64,000 bases of DNA from Chryseobacterium sp. (GCF_019236175.1 NZ_JAFAJM010000003.1:62001-126000); one strand, 5' to 3'; positions 36,530 through 45,138 are shown, counted from the first letter of the stretch. Program-made: numbers and translations. Notes: generated by a model from the letters alone, not told the origin.

Positions 36530-37111
36530 ATGCACGGAGCAGATATTTTAAAAGAGTATATTTCCAGGACAGCAGTGCTGACTGATGATGAATTTGAATA
36601 TGTTCTGTCGCATTTCAAGCCTCTTTCATTCAAAAAAGGCCAGGTGATCATAAGCGAGGGAGATGATGTAGAACATGAATATTTTGTAATCGCCGGATGC
36701 CTGAAGTCTTTTTATATCAATGATGAGGTAAAAATGTATATCCTCCAATTCTCCATGCCAACATGGTGGGCATCAGATTTTGAAGCGCTGTATGGTAAGA
36801 CAAAGGCCAAGATAAACATAGACTGTATTACCGATGCCGAAGTGCTGCAGTTATCCAATACCGACAGAGAAAAATTATGCAGGGAGATTCATCAGATGGA
36901 GCATTTCTTTCGTTGGCGTACCAACAGAGGCTATGTTGCTTCTCAGAAGAGATTGCTTTCTTTGATGAATAATGATACCAAAACCCGCTACGAAGAACTC
37001 CTTAAAATGTATCCTCAACTTTACAGTCTTGTTCCAAAGCATTTGATAGCCTCTTACCTTGGTGTTTCCAGGGAAACATTGAGTCGTCTTTACCAGTCAG
37101 ACAAAAAGTGA
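36530..37111 (+). CDS. Crp/Fnr family transcriptional regulator (copy 1)
   Basis: The 193-residue protein has an N-terminal cyclic-nucleotide-binding-like beta-roll (about 10-115; LSFKKGQVIISEGDDVEHEYFVIAGCLKSFY) and a C-terminal helix-turn-helix (about 145-190; LIASYLGVSRETLSRLYQ). No Cys cluster for an iron-sulfur centre is seen, so it is not an oxygen-sensing FNR; the ligand is unknown. It is a paralogue of the 193-residue regulator at 42357 with the same C-terminal layout (HLxASYLGxxxETLSR). An Fnr-like box overlaps its stop codon and lies upstream of the YceI operon that follows, which it may control. Confidence 0.87.
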   Translation: MHGADILKEYISRTAVLTDDEFEYVLSHFKPLSFKKGQVIISEGDDVEHEYFVIAGCLKSFYINDEVKMYILQFSMPTWWASDFEALYGKTKAKINIDCITDAEVLQLSNTDREKLCREIHQMEHFFRWRTNRGYVASQKRLLSLMNNDTKTRYEELLKMYPQLYSLVPKHLIASYLGVSRETLSRLYQSDKK

Positions 37112-37121
37112 TGTAGATCAC
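37108..37121. promoter_or_regulatory. Fnr-like box before YceI operon
   Basis: GTGATGTAGATCAC has 5-bp arms GTGAT/ATCAC around 4 bases and matches the TTGAT-N4-ATCAA form of Crp/Fnr sites. Read on the other strand its core TGATCTACATCA is identical to the 12-mer before the pirin operon. It lies 66 bases before the YceI ATG. Confidence 0.55.
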
Positions 37122-37186
37122 CTAACTTCCCCGTCAACTCATGGTTACTTTGTATTGGAAATTTAAAACAATTTAAATACAAAGCA

Positions 37187-37723
37187 ATGAGAACACAAAA
37201 ATTCAACGTCGCAGTTGCACAGAGCAACATTGAATGGGTAGGCAGAAAAGTAACCGGAGCCCATAACGGAACTATTAATCTTAAAGAGGGTGAACTTATT
37301 GTATCGGATGGACAGCTTGCTGGCGGAAAGTTCATCGTAGATACTGCTTCTATTACAATTTTAGACATTACTGATCCTGAAACCAATGCACAATTTGCAG
37401 GACATTTGGCTTCAGATGATTTTTTCAGTATTGATCGTTATCCTGAATCATATTTTGAGATTTCTAAAGTCAGCAACAATCATGTTGAAGGCAGCCTTAC
37501 CATCAAAGGAATTACGAATCCTGTTGGGTTTGATATGACCGTAGCAGTTAATGATAACACTCTGACCGCTTCAGGTAAGATGATCGTTGACCGTACGCAA
37601 TTTGGAATTAAATTCCGTTCAGGAAACTTCTTTCAGAACTTGGGAGATACCCTTATTTACAATGATTTTGAACTTAATGTATCGTTAACTGCGAAATTGG
37701 TAACAGAACCGGTTTCAGCATAA
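37187..37723 (+). CDS. YceI family protein (copy 1)
   Basis: The 178-residue YceI-like lipocalin-fold protein has VAQSNIEWVGRKVTGAHNGTI, the segment HLASDDFFSIDRYPESYFEI and GSLTIKGITNP, all characteristic of YceI. No signal peptide is present, so it is cytoplasmic, in contrast to E. coli YceI. YceI proteins bind isoprenoid lipids or similar hydrophobic molecules. First gene of an operon with tautomerase, SDR, NTF2/monooxygenase fusion and nitronate monooxygenase; an Fnr-like box lies upstream. A diverged second copy is at 41676. Confidence 0.88.
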   Translation: MRTQKFNVAVAQSNIEWVGRKVTGAHNGTINLKEGELIVSDGQLAGGKFIVDTASITILDITDPETNAQFAGHLASDDFFSIDRYPESYFEISKVSNNHVEGSLTIKGITNPVGFDMTVAVNDNTLTASGKMIVDRTQFGIKFRSGNFFQNLGDTLIYNDFELNVSLTAKLVTEPVSA

Positions 37724-37733
37724 AACAGTTGCC

Positions 37734-37961
37734 ATGCCATACGTAAAGATTGAGCTGACCCGCGAAGGGGTTACCCGCGAGCAGAAACAAAAACTGATAA
37801 AAGGGATTACGGATCTTCTAACCAATGTATTGAATAAAGATCCTCATCTTACTCACGTTGTGATACAGGAAATAGAACTGGATGATTGGGGATATGCAGG
37901 AGACCAGGTATCAGTCTTACGTGAAAAGGGAATAACAGCTACAAAAAAAATAAAACAATGA
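37734..37961 (+). CDS. 4-oxalocrotonate tautomerase family protein
   Basis: The 75-residue protein begins MPYVKIELTREGVTREQKQ; after removal of Met, the N-terminal Pro would be the catalytic base of tautomerases. The segment THVVIQEIELDDWGYAGD also fits the family. Members isomerise unsaturated 2-keto acids or act on related electrophiles. Coupled to the SDR gene by an ATGA overlap. The natural substrate is not evident. Confidence 0.85.
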   Translation: MPYVKIELTREGVTREQKQKLIKGITDLLTNVLNKDPHLTHVVIQEIELDDWGYAGDQVSVLREKGITATKKIKQ

Positions 37962-38692
37962 AAAAACATACTGTAATCGTAACAGGAGCTTCTTCCGGTA
38001 TTGGTGAAGCAGTCGCAAAATATTTTCTGGATAAAGGTGACAATGTTGTCATCAACTCAACAACACCGGAAAAATTAGAAAAAGTATATCAAAAGTTAGG
38101 AGCAGGAGAACATCTTGCAATGGTCGTAGGCAATGTAAAAGATAAAAAGACTGGCGAGGAGCTGGTATCTGTTGCTTTAGACAGGTTCGGAAGTGTGGAT
38201 GTATTGGTAAATAACGCAGGGATTTTTGAAAACAAACCGTTTCTGGAGGTCGATGAATCTTATTTAGACCGCTTTTTAAATACCAATTTAAAAGGCACTT
38301 TCTTTACAACGCAGGCCGTTATCTCACAAATGTTGAAACAACATAGTGGTGCAGTTATCAATATCGGGACTCCGCTGGTAAATACCGGACTAGGAGGTGC
38401 TCCGGCGGCGGCTCCTATTGCAAGTAAAGGAGCAATACATGCGATTACTGTTCAATTGGCCGCAGAATTTGGAAAACAGAACATACGTATTAATACGATT
38501 GCTCCCGGTGTGATCAGAACTCCTATGCATGGTGATTATAGCGATAAAATGGCAGGTCTGCATCTGCTTAACCGGGTAGGTGAAGTTGAAAATATAGCAG
38601 AAATGGTATATACCGTGGCTAAAAACAACTTTATCAGCGGTGCCATCATCAATGTAGATGGAGGCATGGGAGCCGGATATCACCTGCATTAA
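37958..38692 (+). CDS. Short-chain dehydrogenase family protein with altered catalytic site
   Basis: The 244-residue SDR-fold protein has an NAD(P)-binding TGASSGIGEA motif near the start, VNNAGIF, and a C-terminal SGAIINVDGGMG. The catalytic YxxxK appears as PIASK (near residue 154), so the active-site Tyr is Pro, and the usual ISS strand is INIGTP, lacking Ser. This suggests it is not a conventional dehydrogenase; it may bind the nucleotide without oxidoreduction or use another residue. The reading frame is intact and embedded in an operon, so it does not look like a decaying gene. Confidence 0.85.
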   Translation: MKKHTVIVTGASSGIGEAVAKYFLDKGDNVVINSTTPEKLEKVYQKLGAGEHLAMVVGNVKDKKTGEELVSVALDRFGSVDVLVNNAGIFENKPFLEVDESYLDRFLNTNLKGTFFTTQAVISQMLKQHSGAVINIGTPLVNTGLGGAPAAAPIASKGAIHAITVQLAAEFGKQNIRINTIAPGVIRTPMHGDYSDKMAGLHLLNRVGEVENIAEMVYTVAKNNFISGAIINVDGGMGAGYHLH

Positions 38693-38693
38693 C

Positions 38694-39488
38694 ATGAAAA
38701 CAATATTTTTAACCGCTTTACTATCCTTCTTATGGTGGGGTAGTAAAGCACAAAATCAAATCAAGATGGAAACACAAACCACTCAGCAAAGAGATGTACA
38801 CTTGATATCTCAGCTATTGGAAAATATTTATTTTAAAGGAATCTTTGAAGGAGATACCGCTTTGTTAAGCACCGTTTATCATCCTGCTACATTACTTTTT
38901 GGAGATGTAAAAGGGCAACCTTACGCTAAAAATCTGAAAGACTATCTTGAGGGTGTCAAAAACCGTCAGAGCCCCAAAGATTCAGGGAACCCCTTCAAAG
39001 GAGAGATTCTTTCTGTAAAAGCAGTTAATTCAATAGCATACGCAGAGGTGAAAGTAACAATGTATGATTTTATCTATCAGGAATTCTTATCTTTTCATAG
39101 AATTGATGGGAAATGGCTGTTGGTAAATAAGATGATCTCAGACATAGCAGATGAGACTGGAGAAAGCTTTAAAAAAGAGCAAAATCCAAAAACATCTCTT
39201 ATGGCGACAATGACTATTCTGCCGGGTTTTGAAAATCAGGTGAAAAAGGGATTGGATATAATGGAAAATGAAAGTAATAAAGAAACCGGATGTCAGCAAT
39301 TTGTGGTAACCTTTCAGAAAGATTCACCGCAGAAAGTAATTGTATATGAGGTGTATGATGATGACAAAGCGTTTGAACTGCATAAAAATGCAGGCTATTC
39401 CAGGGATTTCTTTGAATTGGTAAAAGGTAAAATTGAAGATGACAAGATTGAAGTTGTGTATCTTACAGAATTAACACCTGTTTTATAA
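38694..39488 (+). CDS. Exported fusion: NTF2-like domain plus antibiotic biosynthesis monooxygenase domain
   Basis: The protein of about 264 residues has a signal peptide (MKTIFLTALLSFLWWGSKAQ). The ATG at 38694, two bases after the SDR stop, is preferred over the upstream in-frame ATG at 38658. It has an NTF2/SnoaL-like (lumazine-binding type) domain (about 30-155; HPATLLFGDVKG, FHRIDGKWLLVNKMI) and a C-terminal antibiotic biosynthesis monooxygenase domain (about 170-260; MATMTILPGFENQV, ETGCQQFVV, FELHKNAGYSRDFF). The single domains are common, but this fusion and its predicted export are unusual. ABM domains act on quinone-like compounds without cofactor. Confidence 0.82.
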   Translation: MKTIFLTALLSFLWWGSKAQNQIKMETQTTQQRDVHLISQLLENIYFKGIFEGDTALLSTVYHPATLLFGDVKGQPYAKNLKDYLEGVKNRQSPKDSGNPFKGEILSVKAVNSIAYAEVKVTMYDFIYQEFLSFHRIDGKWLLVNKMISDIADETGESFKKEQNPKTSLMATMTILPGFENQVKKGLDIMENESNKETGCQQFVVTFQKDSPQKVIVYEVYDDDKAFELHKNAGYSRDFFELVKGKIEDDKIEVVYLTELTPVL

Positions 39489-39499
39489 AGTATAAGCCT

Positions 39500-40579
39500 A
39501 TGTGGAACAGAACGAGAGTAACTGAATTATTGAGAATTGAGTATCCTATTTTACAAGGCCCATTTGGTGGAAACCTGTCGTCAGTAGAATTAACGGCACT
39601 GGTTTCAAATGCCGGGGGGCTGGGTGGATATGGACTTTATACAAATACTCCACAGGAAATTGTTGAAATAAACAATAAGATAAAACTTGCTACCGATAAA
39701 CCTTATAATCTGAATTTATGGGTTTCGGATCACGATATTCCTGATGAAGGAGTTTCTGATGAACTTTACGATCGGACTGTCAAAATATTCAAACCCTATT
39801 TTGAAGAACTTGCAATTGATCTGCCTCCGAAACCGTCTCCTTTTCAATCCCGTTTTGAAAATCAAATGCAGGCAATACTGGATATTCGGCCTAAAGTATT
39901 CAGTTATATGTTTGGGATCTTATCAGAAGATATTGTAGAACAATGCAGAAAAAAAGGAATTACGACAATTGGTGTTGCAACTACTCTGGAAGAAGCATTA
40001 GCGTTGGAAGCTTCAGGAACAGATATGATTGTAGCTTCCGGTTTTGAGGCAGGAGGACATCGTCCGTCATTTTTAAATACAGCAGAAGATTCAGTCACAG
40101 GAACTTTTGTATTGCTCCAGTTGATTCGGGAGAAAGTGAAAATACCGGTAATCGCTGCGGGTGGTATTGCAACAGGAAAGGGTATTGCAGCTGCTTTTGC
40201 TTTAGGAGCAGATGCGGCACAGATCGGTACAGCGTTTTTCGCCTGTCAGGAGTCAGATGCTCTCCCCATTCATCGACAGATGTTGTTCTCAGAGAAAGCG
40301 CAGCATACAGTGCTTACGCGTTCCTATACCGGTAGATTGGGAAGAGGTATCAGCAATAGAATTACCAGGGAATTATCGGGAAAAGAAAAAGAGTTTCTGC
40401 CTTTCCCATTGCAATCTCAATTCATGTCTACTTTACGAAAAGCTGCTATAGAAAAAGAGAAATGGGACATGGTTCTGTTTTGGGGAGGACAGATAGCACC
40501 CAACTTAAAACATACAAAAGCAGGTGAATTGATGGCATCTTTGATAGAGGAAACCAACAGGTTTTATGGGGAAATATAA
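39500..40579 (+). CDS. Nitronate monooxygenase family protein
   Basis: The 359-residue FMN-dependent TIM-barrel protein of the nitronate monooxygenase (2-nitropropane dioxygenase) family: PILQGPFGGNLSSVELTALV at the start, VASGFEAGGHRPSF with the catalytic His, and IAAGGIATGKGIAAAFALGADAAQIGTAF for phosphate binding. It would oxidise nitroalkane anions such as propionate 3-nitronate, or act on a related substrate. Last gene of the YceI-led operon, 11 bases after the fusion gene. Confidence 0.88.
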   Translation: MWNRTRVTELLRIEYPILQGPFGGNLSSVELTALVSNAGGLGGYGLYTNTPQEIVEINNKIKLATDKPYNLNLWVSDHDIPDEGVSDELYDRTVKIFKPYFEELAIDLPPKPSPFQSRFENQMQAILDIRPKVFSYMFGILSEDIVEQCRKKGITTIGVATTLEEALALEASGTDMIVASGFEAGGHRPSFLNTAEDSVTGTFVLLQLIREKVKIPVIAAGGIATGKGIAAAFALGADAAQIGTAFFACQESDALPIHRQMLFSEKAQHTVLTRSYTGRLGRGISNRITRELSGKEKEFLPFPLQSQFMSTLRKAAIEKEKWDMVLFWGGQIAPNLKHTKAGELMASLIEETNRFYGEI

Positions 40580-40677
40580 GACCTGTAAAAGAATGATCTT
40601 CTATGTGATATTCCATTTATTGCTTAATTCAAACTGAACGATAAGTTCATCTGAAAGCTGACTTTCATTAAAAATCA

Positions 40678-40691
40678 TTGATCTACATCAT
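40678..40691. promoter_or_regulatory. Fnr-like box before pirin operon
   Basis: TTGATCTACATCAT has TTGAT and ATCAT arms with 4 bases between. Its TGATCTACATCA core is identical to the inverted core of the box before the YceI operon 3.5 kb away. It lies 80 bases before the pirin ATG. Confidence 0.55.
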
Positions 40692-40771
40692 CATTTTTTT
40701 GTATCAATTGTCATCGTTTTTCCTGTTCCCATGATGTCATCTTTGTATCATAATTTAAAACAAAGAAAGTC

Positions 40772-41653
40772 ATGGAAAAACAAATCAATTTTGCCATACA
40801 GGGCCACAGAGCAGATGTAGGCGAATATATTATTTACCGTTTATTACCTAATCGATTCGTGGATGCGGTAGGACCATTTGTATTTTTAGATCATGCAGCA
40901 CCTATCATACATGAACCGGATGAACCTTTAAAGAAAGTTGATGGAAGTGGAGCGCACCCACACAGGGGTATTGCCACATTAACTTATGTATTAAGTGGTG
41001 AAGCAGATCATTTTGACAGCGCAGGACATCATCAGAAAGTATATTCTGGTGGCGCTCAATGGATGAAGGCCGGAACAGGAATCATTCATGATGAATCTAT
41101 GAATCCCGATCCGGGAACCAACGATCATACCACTCATGCATTGCAGTTTTGGGTAAACCTTCCCGGAAAGAACAAAGCTGAACAGCCGGAATATGTTCCG
41201 GTACAGGCCAATGAAGTCCCTCAGATGAATTTAGCCAATGAAAGCGGATGGATGAAAGTGATTTCAGGAGAATACGGAGCAATGAAATCCCGGATTCCTA
41301 CTTATCTGAAACAGTTTATCTACCATGTTCATCTGGAAGCAGGAAAAGAATTTGCTCTTGATATTGAAGAGGGAATGGAACTGGCGGTTTTTTTACCACT
41401 TAATAAAGCTGTGATTAATGAGAATCAGTATCCTGAAGGACAATTTCTTTATTTTGATCAGGAAGCAGGAAGTATCAAGATGAAAAGCCTTCCAGATACT
41501 CCATCAGACATTATTCTTTTTGGAGGAATGCATTATCATGAACCCATAGTGGCTCAGGGACCTTTTGTAATGAATACCATGGAGGAAATAGGAGTTGCCT
41601 ATAATGATTTCTATAAAGGAAAGTATGGTAAGATCAATTATAACGCAGAATAA
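40772..41653 (+). CDS. Pirin family protein
   Basis: The 293-residue bicupin of the pirin family has metal-ligand His residues in GAHPHRGIATLTYVLSGE near residue 63 and His/Glu in TGIIHDESMNPD near residue 106, and a C-terminal pirin domain with VNLPGKNKAEQPEYV. Bacterial pirins such as YhhW can act as quercetin 2,3-dioxygenases, others have regulatory roles. Preceded by an Fnr-like box and followed by a second YceI gene 22 bases on, so probably an operon. Confidence 0.9.
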   Translation: MEKQINFAIQGHRADVGEYIIYRLLPNRFVDAVGPFVFLDHAAPIIHEPDEPLKKVDGSGAHPHRGIATLTYVLSGEADHFDSAGHHQKVYSGGAQWMKAGTGIIHDESMNPDPGTNDHTTHALQFWVNLPGKNKAEQPEYVPVQANEVPQMNLANESGWMKVISGEYGAMKSRIPTYLKQFIYHVHLEAGKEFALDIEEGMELAVFLPLNKAVINENQYPEGQFLYFDQEAGSIKMKSLPDTPSDIILFGGMHYHEPIVAQGPFVMNTMEEIGVAYNDFYKGKYGKINYNAE

Positions 41654-41675
41654 TCTTTCAATCAATCAAAACAAT

Positions 41676-42227
41676 ATGGAAACAATAACAGAAACACTGA
41701 CCAAATGGGTTATTGATCCTATACACAGCCAGATCGGATTCAAGGTAAAACATTTGATGTTTACCAATGTAAGAGGGAAATTTGATGACTATAAAGCGAG
41801 CATTTCTACTATTGGGAACGATTTTACAACAGTCAGGATTGAAGTCCGTATAAACCCGGCGTCTGTCAATACTAATGATTTTCAGAGAGATGAGCATCTT
41901 AGAAGTGCTGATTTTTTTGATATAGAAAGTTGGAAAGACATAACGTTTACCAGTACTTCATATGAAAGAACAAAGAAGAACGAAAGTTATGGTTTGTTTG
42001 GCGACCTAACTATTAAAGGCATTACAAAACTCATCCGTCTGGAAATGGAATCCGGTGGAATTTTAAAAGACCCATGGGGTAAGGAAAAAGCAATATTTAA
42101 TATCTTGGGAAGGATTAACAGAAAAGATTGGGGCCTGAACTGGAATGCTGCGCTGGAAGCTGGCGGAGTACTGGTGGGTGAAGATGTCTGGATCAATTGT
42201 GAAATTCAATTGACAAGAGAGTCCTAA
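41676..42227 (+). CDS. YceI family protein (copy 2)
   Basis: The protein of about 183 residues starts METITETLTKWVIDPIHSQIGFKVKHLM; the ATG at 41676, after the pirin stop, is chosen over the long frame from 41595. YceI features are FTNVRGKFDDYKA, DEHLRSADFFDIESWKDITF, GDLTIKGITKLIRLEM and a C-terminal RKDWGLNWNAALEAGGVLVGEDV. No signal peptide, so cytoplasmic. It is closer to standard YceI than copy 1. It probably binds a hydrophobic ligand; together with pirin it may belong to a redox or lipid-stress response. Confidence 0.9.
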   Translation: METITETLTKWVIDPIHSQIGFKVKHLMFTNVRGKFDDYKASISTIGNDFTTVRIEVRINPASVNTNDFQRDEHLRSADFFDIESWKDITFTSTSYERTKKNESYGLFGDLTIKGITKLIRLEMESGGILKDPWGKEKAIFNILGRINRKDWGLNWNAALEAGGVLVGEDVWINCEIQLTRES

Positions 42228-42240
42228 ACTAAAATTAGAG

Positions 42241-42281
42241 GTACAGATATGGTGTTCAAATGGAACCATATCTGTACTTTT
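42241..42281 (+). terminator. Terminator after pirin-YceI unit
   Basis: Perfect 13-bp arms GTACAGATATGGT/ACCATATCTGTAC with an 11-base loop are followed by TTTT. Confidence 0.8.
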
Positions 42282-42356
42282 AAAATCATCAGAAACTATT
42301 TCAAGGCTTCAAAAGAGAATATTTATATTTGTTATCCATCCAATTCCTGATAGATT

Positions 42357-42938
42357 ATGCATGAATCACTGATTAATTATATTGAAAGGCATTCCACCCA
42401 GCCTATGTCACGGGAAGATATTGAACAGATCAAATCTGTCTTTCTTCCGAAAAAGATACGGAAGAAACAATATCTTTTACAGGAAGGTGAAGTTTGCAAA
42501 TATGCTGCATTTATTGTCAAAGGTGCCATGAGGCAGTATAGCGTTGACGACAAGGGAGTAGAGCATGTGGTACAGCTATATCTTGAAGACTGGTGGGTAA
42601 CCGATCGGGAAAGTTTTACCATGTTGACCCCTTCCGCCTTTAATATTGATGCCTGGGAAGATACTGAAGTATTGCTGATTTCCAAAGCTGATTCTGTAGA
42701 ACTCATGAAAATTCCTGCTTTCAATGAGATGGGCAGAATTTTAGACGATAAACATTCTTTTTCCTCGCAGAAGAGAATCAATGCTTTTATCAGTCATTCG
42801 GCTGAGCAGCGCTATATTGATTTTTTAACGGCATATCCTGAGTTTTTGCAACGGTTTCCACAACATCTTGTAGCATCCTATCTGGGAATAACCAAGGAAA
42901 CATTGAGCAGAATACGCGGACAAATTATTAGAAAATAA
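42357..42938 (+). CDS. Crp/Fnr family transcriptional regulator (copy 2)
   Basis: The 193-residue regulator has an N-terminal beta-roll (RKKQYLLQEGEVCKYAAFIVKGAMRQYSV) and a C-terminal helix-turn-helix (HLVASYLGITKETLSRIRGQ). It is the same length as the Crp/Fnr protein at 36530 and aligns end to end, though clearly diverged. No iron-sulfur Cys cluster is visible. A -7-like TATATTTG lies at 42324-42331. One or both paralogues may bind the two identical TGATCTACATCA boxes in this region. Confidence 0.87.
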   Translation: MHESLINYIERHSTQPMSREDIEQIKSVFLPKKIRKKQYLLQEGEVCKYAAFIVKGAMRQYSVDDKGVEHVVQLYLEDWWVTDRESFTMLTPSAFNIDAWEDTEVLLISKADSVELMKIPAFNEMGRILDDKHSFSSQKRINAFISHSAEQRYIDFLTAYPEFLQRFPQHLVASYLGITKETLSRIRGQIIRK

Positions 42939-42954
42939 TAGGACATATTCATCA

Positions 42955-43848
42955 ATGATTTTATACCTTTCGGAAGTCATGAAGAGAATCATTAAAATTC
43001 CAGCTAAGCAAAATGCATCTGCAAAGGAGAATCATTTATCCTTTGAGGATTATTCTGTGATGGAGCAGCGCTTTCAGGGAAAAGAAGAAAAAGGCATGAT
43101 GTATCTGGAGAGCCATGCTCTGCTCTTTGTATTGGAAGGAACGCTGATACTTACTTTTGGAGAACAGGAATATACAATTGGTAAAAATGAAATGACCCTG
43201 TTGAGAAAAGCAACCTGTATTCAGCATGAAAAACGAGGAAATCCTGAAAATGAAGGAAAGTATTGTGAAATGATGTTCAGCATTAGTGAAGATATGGTCA
43301 GTACTTTTTTAGCCACTACTGAGAAGGTCGTTCCAAAAGGTTCGGATGGCAAAGTCAGACCGGGTGTACATACTATGAGCGAATGTCTTATTACCTTTAC
43401 AGAATCGTTAAGCGTTTATTTTAATGATAGCTCCGGCGTTTATTCCGGTCAGTTGAGGCTGAAAATGTCAGAAATGCTGTATCATTTGGGAATAGGAAAT
43501 AACGGATTGTTTCAGGAATTATTACAGCTTCGCAGACCGGCAAAAACAAACATAGGCCATGTGATGGAACAGCATTATACTTCTCCGGTTTCACTTGAGG
43601 ACATTGCTTACCTGTCGGGAAGAAGTCTTTCCAGTTTCAAAAGAGATTTCAAGGCAGTTTATAATATGACTCCGGCCATCTGGATCAGGAAAAAAAGATT
43701 AGATAAAGCAAAAGAAATGCTTGAAACGACCCAATTACCCATCGCCGAAATCTGCTTTTCCCTAGGCTTTGAAAACATTTCCCATTTTTCCAGAGTTTTT
43801 AAAGACCATCACGGAAATACACCTACCTTTTATCGTACTGCACTTTAG
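42955..43848 (+). CDS. AraC family transcriptional regulator
   Basis: The protein of up to 297 residues has an N-terminal cupin-like sensor (MYLESHALLFVLEGTLILTFGEQEYTIG) and a C-terminal AraC double helix-turn-helix (about 200-297; SLEDIAYLSGRSLSSFKRDFKAVYNMTP and IAEICFSLGFENISHFSRVFKDHHG). The start may be the ATG at 42979 (MKRIIKIPAKQ) rather than 42955, since the first eight residues are hydrophobic and poorly supported. It follows the Crp/Fnr gene by 16 bases, so the two are probably co-transcribed. Target genes likely include the NTF2-like gene that follows. Confidence 0.85.
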   Translation: MILYLSEVMKRIIKIPAKQNASAKENHLSFEDYSVMEQRFQGKEEKGMMYLESHALLFVLEGTLILTFGEQEYTIGKNEMTLLRKATCIQHEKRGNPENEGKYCEMMFSISEDMVSTFLATTEKVVPKGSDGKVRPGVHTMSECLITFTESLSVYFNDSSGVYSGQLRLKMSEMLYHLGIGNNGLFQELLQLRRPAKTNIGHVMEQHYTSPVSLEDIAYLSGRSLSSFKRDFKAVYNMTPAIWIRKKRLDKAKEMLETTQLPIAEICFSLGFENISHFSRVFKDHHGNTPTFYRTAL

Positions 43849-43900
43849 AATAATCTTTACTATTCTGTATTATCAAAAATGGTCTGTGTAGAACATTAAA

Positions 43901-43981
43901 ATGAACTTTTTAGAAAAGTTGGTGTGCCTGATTGCCGGTATCTTTGCTATAGAAAGAATGATTAACAAATTTAAAAAATAA
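43901..43981 (+). CDS. Possible 26-residue membrane peptide
   Basis: ATG at 43901 opens a 26-codon frame: one hydrophobic segment (LVCLIAGIFAIERM) followed by a basic tail (NKFKK), ending 3 bases before the next gene. The amphipathic or membrane-like pattern and close spacing make it a possible small ORF; it may equally be chance. Confidence 0.25.
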   Translation: MNFLEKLVCLIAGIFAIERMINKFKK

Positions 43982-43984
43982 GGT

Positions 43985-44368
43985 ATGGCATTATCAGATC
44001 AAAAAAATAACAACGTTCAGGATTATCAGGATATTATCACCGTTTTAGAAAACTATACCGAAGGGTTAAAATCAGGGAGTGTAGGACAGCTTCAGCTGTC
44101 TTTTCACAAAGATGCCATCATGTATGGTTATTGGGATGAATATCTTGTAGAAGGGGGAGTTTCTAATTTATATGATTCTGTAGCAAAACATGGAGCAGCA
44201 TCTAATATTAAAACACATATTGATATCCTTCATACAACGGATCATATAGCCCTGGCCCGCATTATGTATGAAAAGAATGCTGCGGGAAAAGATGGTATGG
44301 ATTATCATGCTTTGATTAAGGTAGAAGGAAAATGGAAGGTTATTTCCAAACTATTCCAGACATTTTAA
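43985..44368 (+). CDS. NTF2-like (lumazine-binding type) protein
   Basis: The 127-residue protein of the NTF2/SnoaL-like superfamily has VLENYTEGLKSGSVGQLQLSFHKDAIMYGYWDEY and a C-terminal ALIKVEGKWKVISKLF, the pattern of the putative lumazine-binding family. No signal peptide. It is similar in type to the N-terminal half of the fusion protein at 38694. Such proteins bind or isomerise small hydrophobic ligands; the substrate is unknown. Confidence 0.82.
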   Translation: MALSDQKNNNVQDYQDIITVLENYTEGLKSGSVGQLQLSFHKDAIMYGYWDEYLVEGGVSNLYDSVAKHGAASNIKTHIDILHTTDHIALARIMYEKNAAGKDGMDYHALIKVEGKWKVISKLFQTF

Positions 44369-45007
44369 GATTAAAAAAAAATTATAAACAAAATGTTGCT
44401 GTTTTTTCAAAAGAGGAACGGCAATATTTTTGGTATGCAATTGTAATTCAGATACATAATGCAGTGCGTCTTCGGTTGTGCCATCTAACCAATGAATAGA
44501 TTCCCGATGCGTATATTTAAACCCTGCCCGCTGGTTGACAGCTTCTGAAATAAGATTGCTTTCTCTATGGCTTGTTGTTAATCTTTTCAAATTTAAGTGA
44601 GAAGCACTTTGTATTCTGATACGATATAAAAGAGAAGACAGTCCTGATCCCCGATATTCTTTTTAAGGTAGGATTGGCCAAGATAAGCTTTGTATTTATT
44701 TGATCATAAAATACTTGTCATATCAATAGATTCGGTATTTTTAAAAAGAGCGAAACCAATCTCGAATATTTTACCCGTTCTTCCCATTCAGCGTCTGTAA
44801 GCTCAGTTTCAGCAGGTGTGCCGGATCTGAACATTGTTGGTTCCGCCTGAATGGCTTCCAGTCGCATGATTTATAAAGAGCAGGTTCGGCATCACTAAGC
44901 TGCCTGATACTGAATTCTCCTTCACGTATTTGTAAGAGTTCTTTTGACTTAATATAATCAGTTAAAAAAAAACTGACTGGTTTGACATGAGTTTTCTTGT
45001 ACTGCAC
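44351..45007 (-). pseudogene. Decayed GNAT acetyltransferase
   Basis: Pieces of one GNAT protein occur in order on the minus strand in different frames: GEFSIRQLSDAEPALYKS (first frame, up to about 44870), then RLEAIQAEPTMFRSGTPAET and LTDAEWEERVKYS after a frameshift, GFALFKNTES after another, then a stop, AYLGQSYLKKNIG (the acetyl-CoA loop region), and finally NLISEAVNQRAGFKYTHRES, the typical C-terminal motif. At least three lesions are needed to join them, so sequencing error alone is unlikely. No intact copy of this particular gene is seen in the window. Confidence 0.75.
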
Positions 45008-45138
45008 AATTTATGTCCGAGAATGTGAAAATAGACAATGGAATAACCATTAAATATCAGTTTTAGCTATCAGTTCATCCTTAAAAGCAGCTAGTTTTAG
45101 GTGATTCGAAATATCCAATATTTAGGTGTTAAATCATA

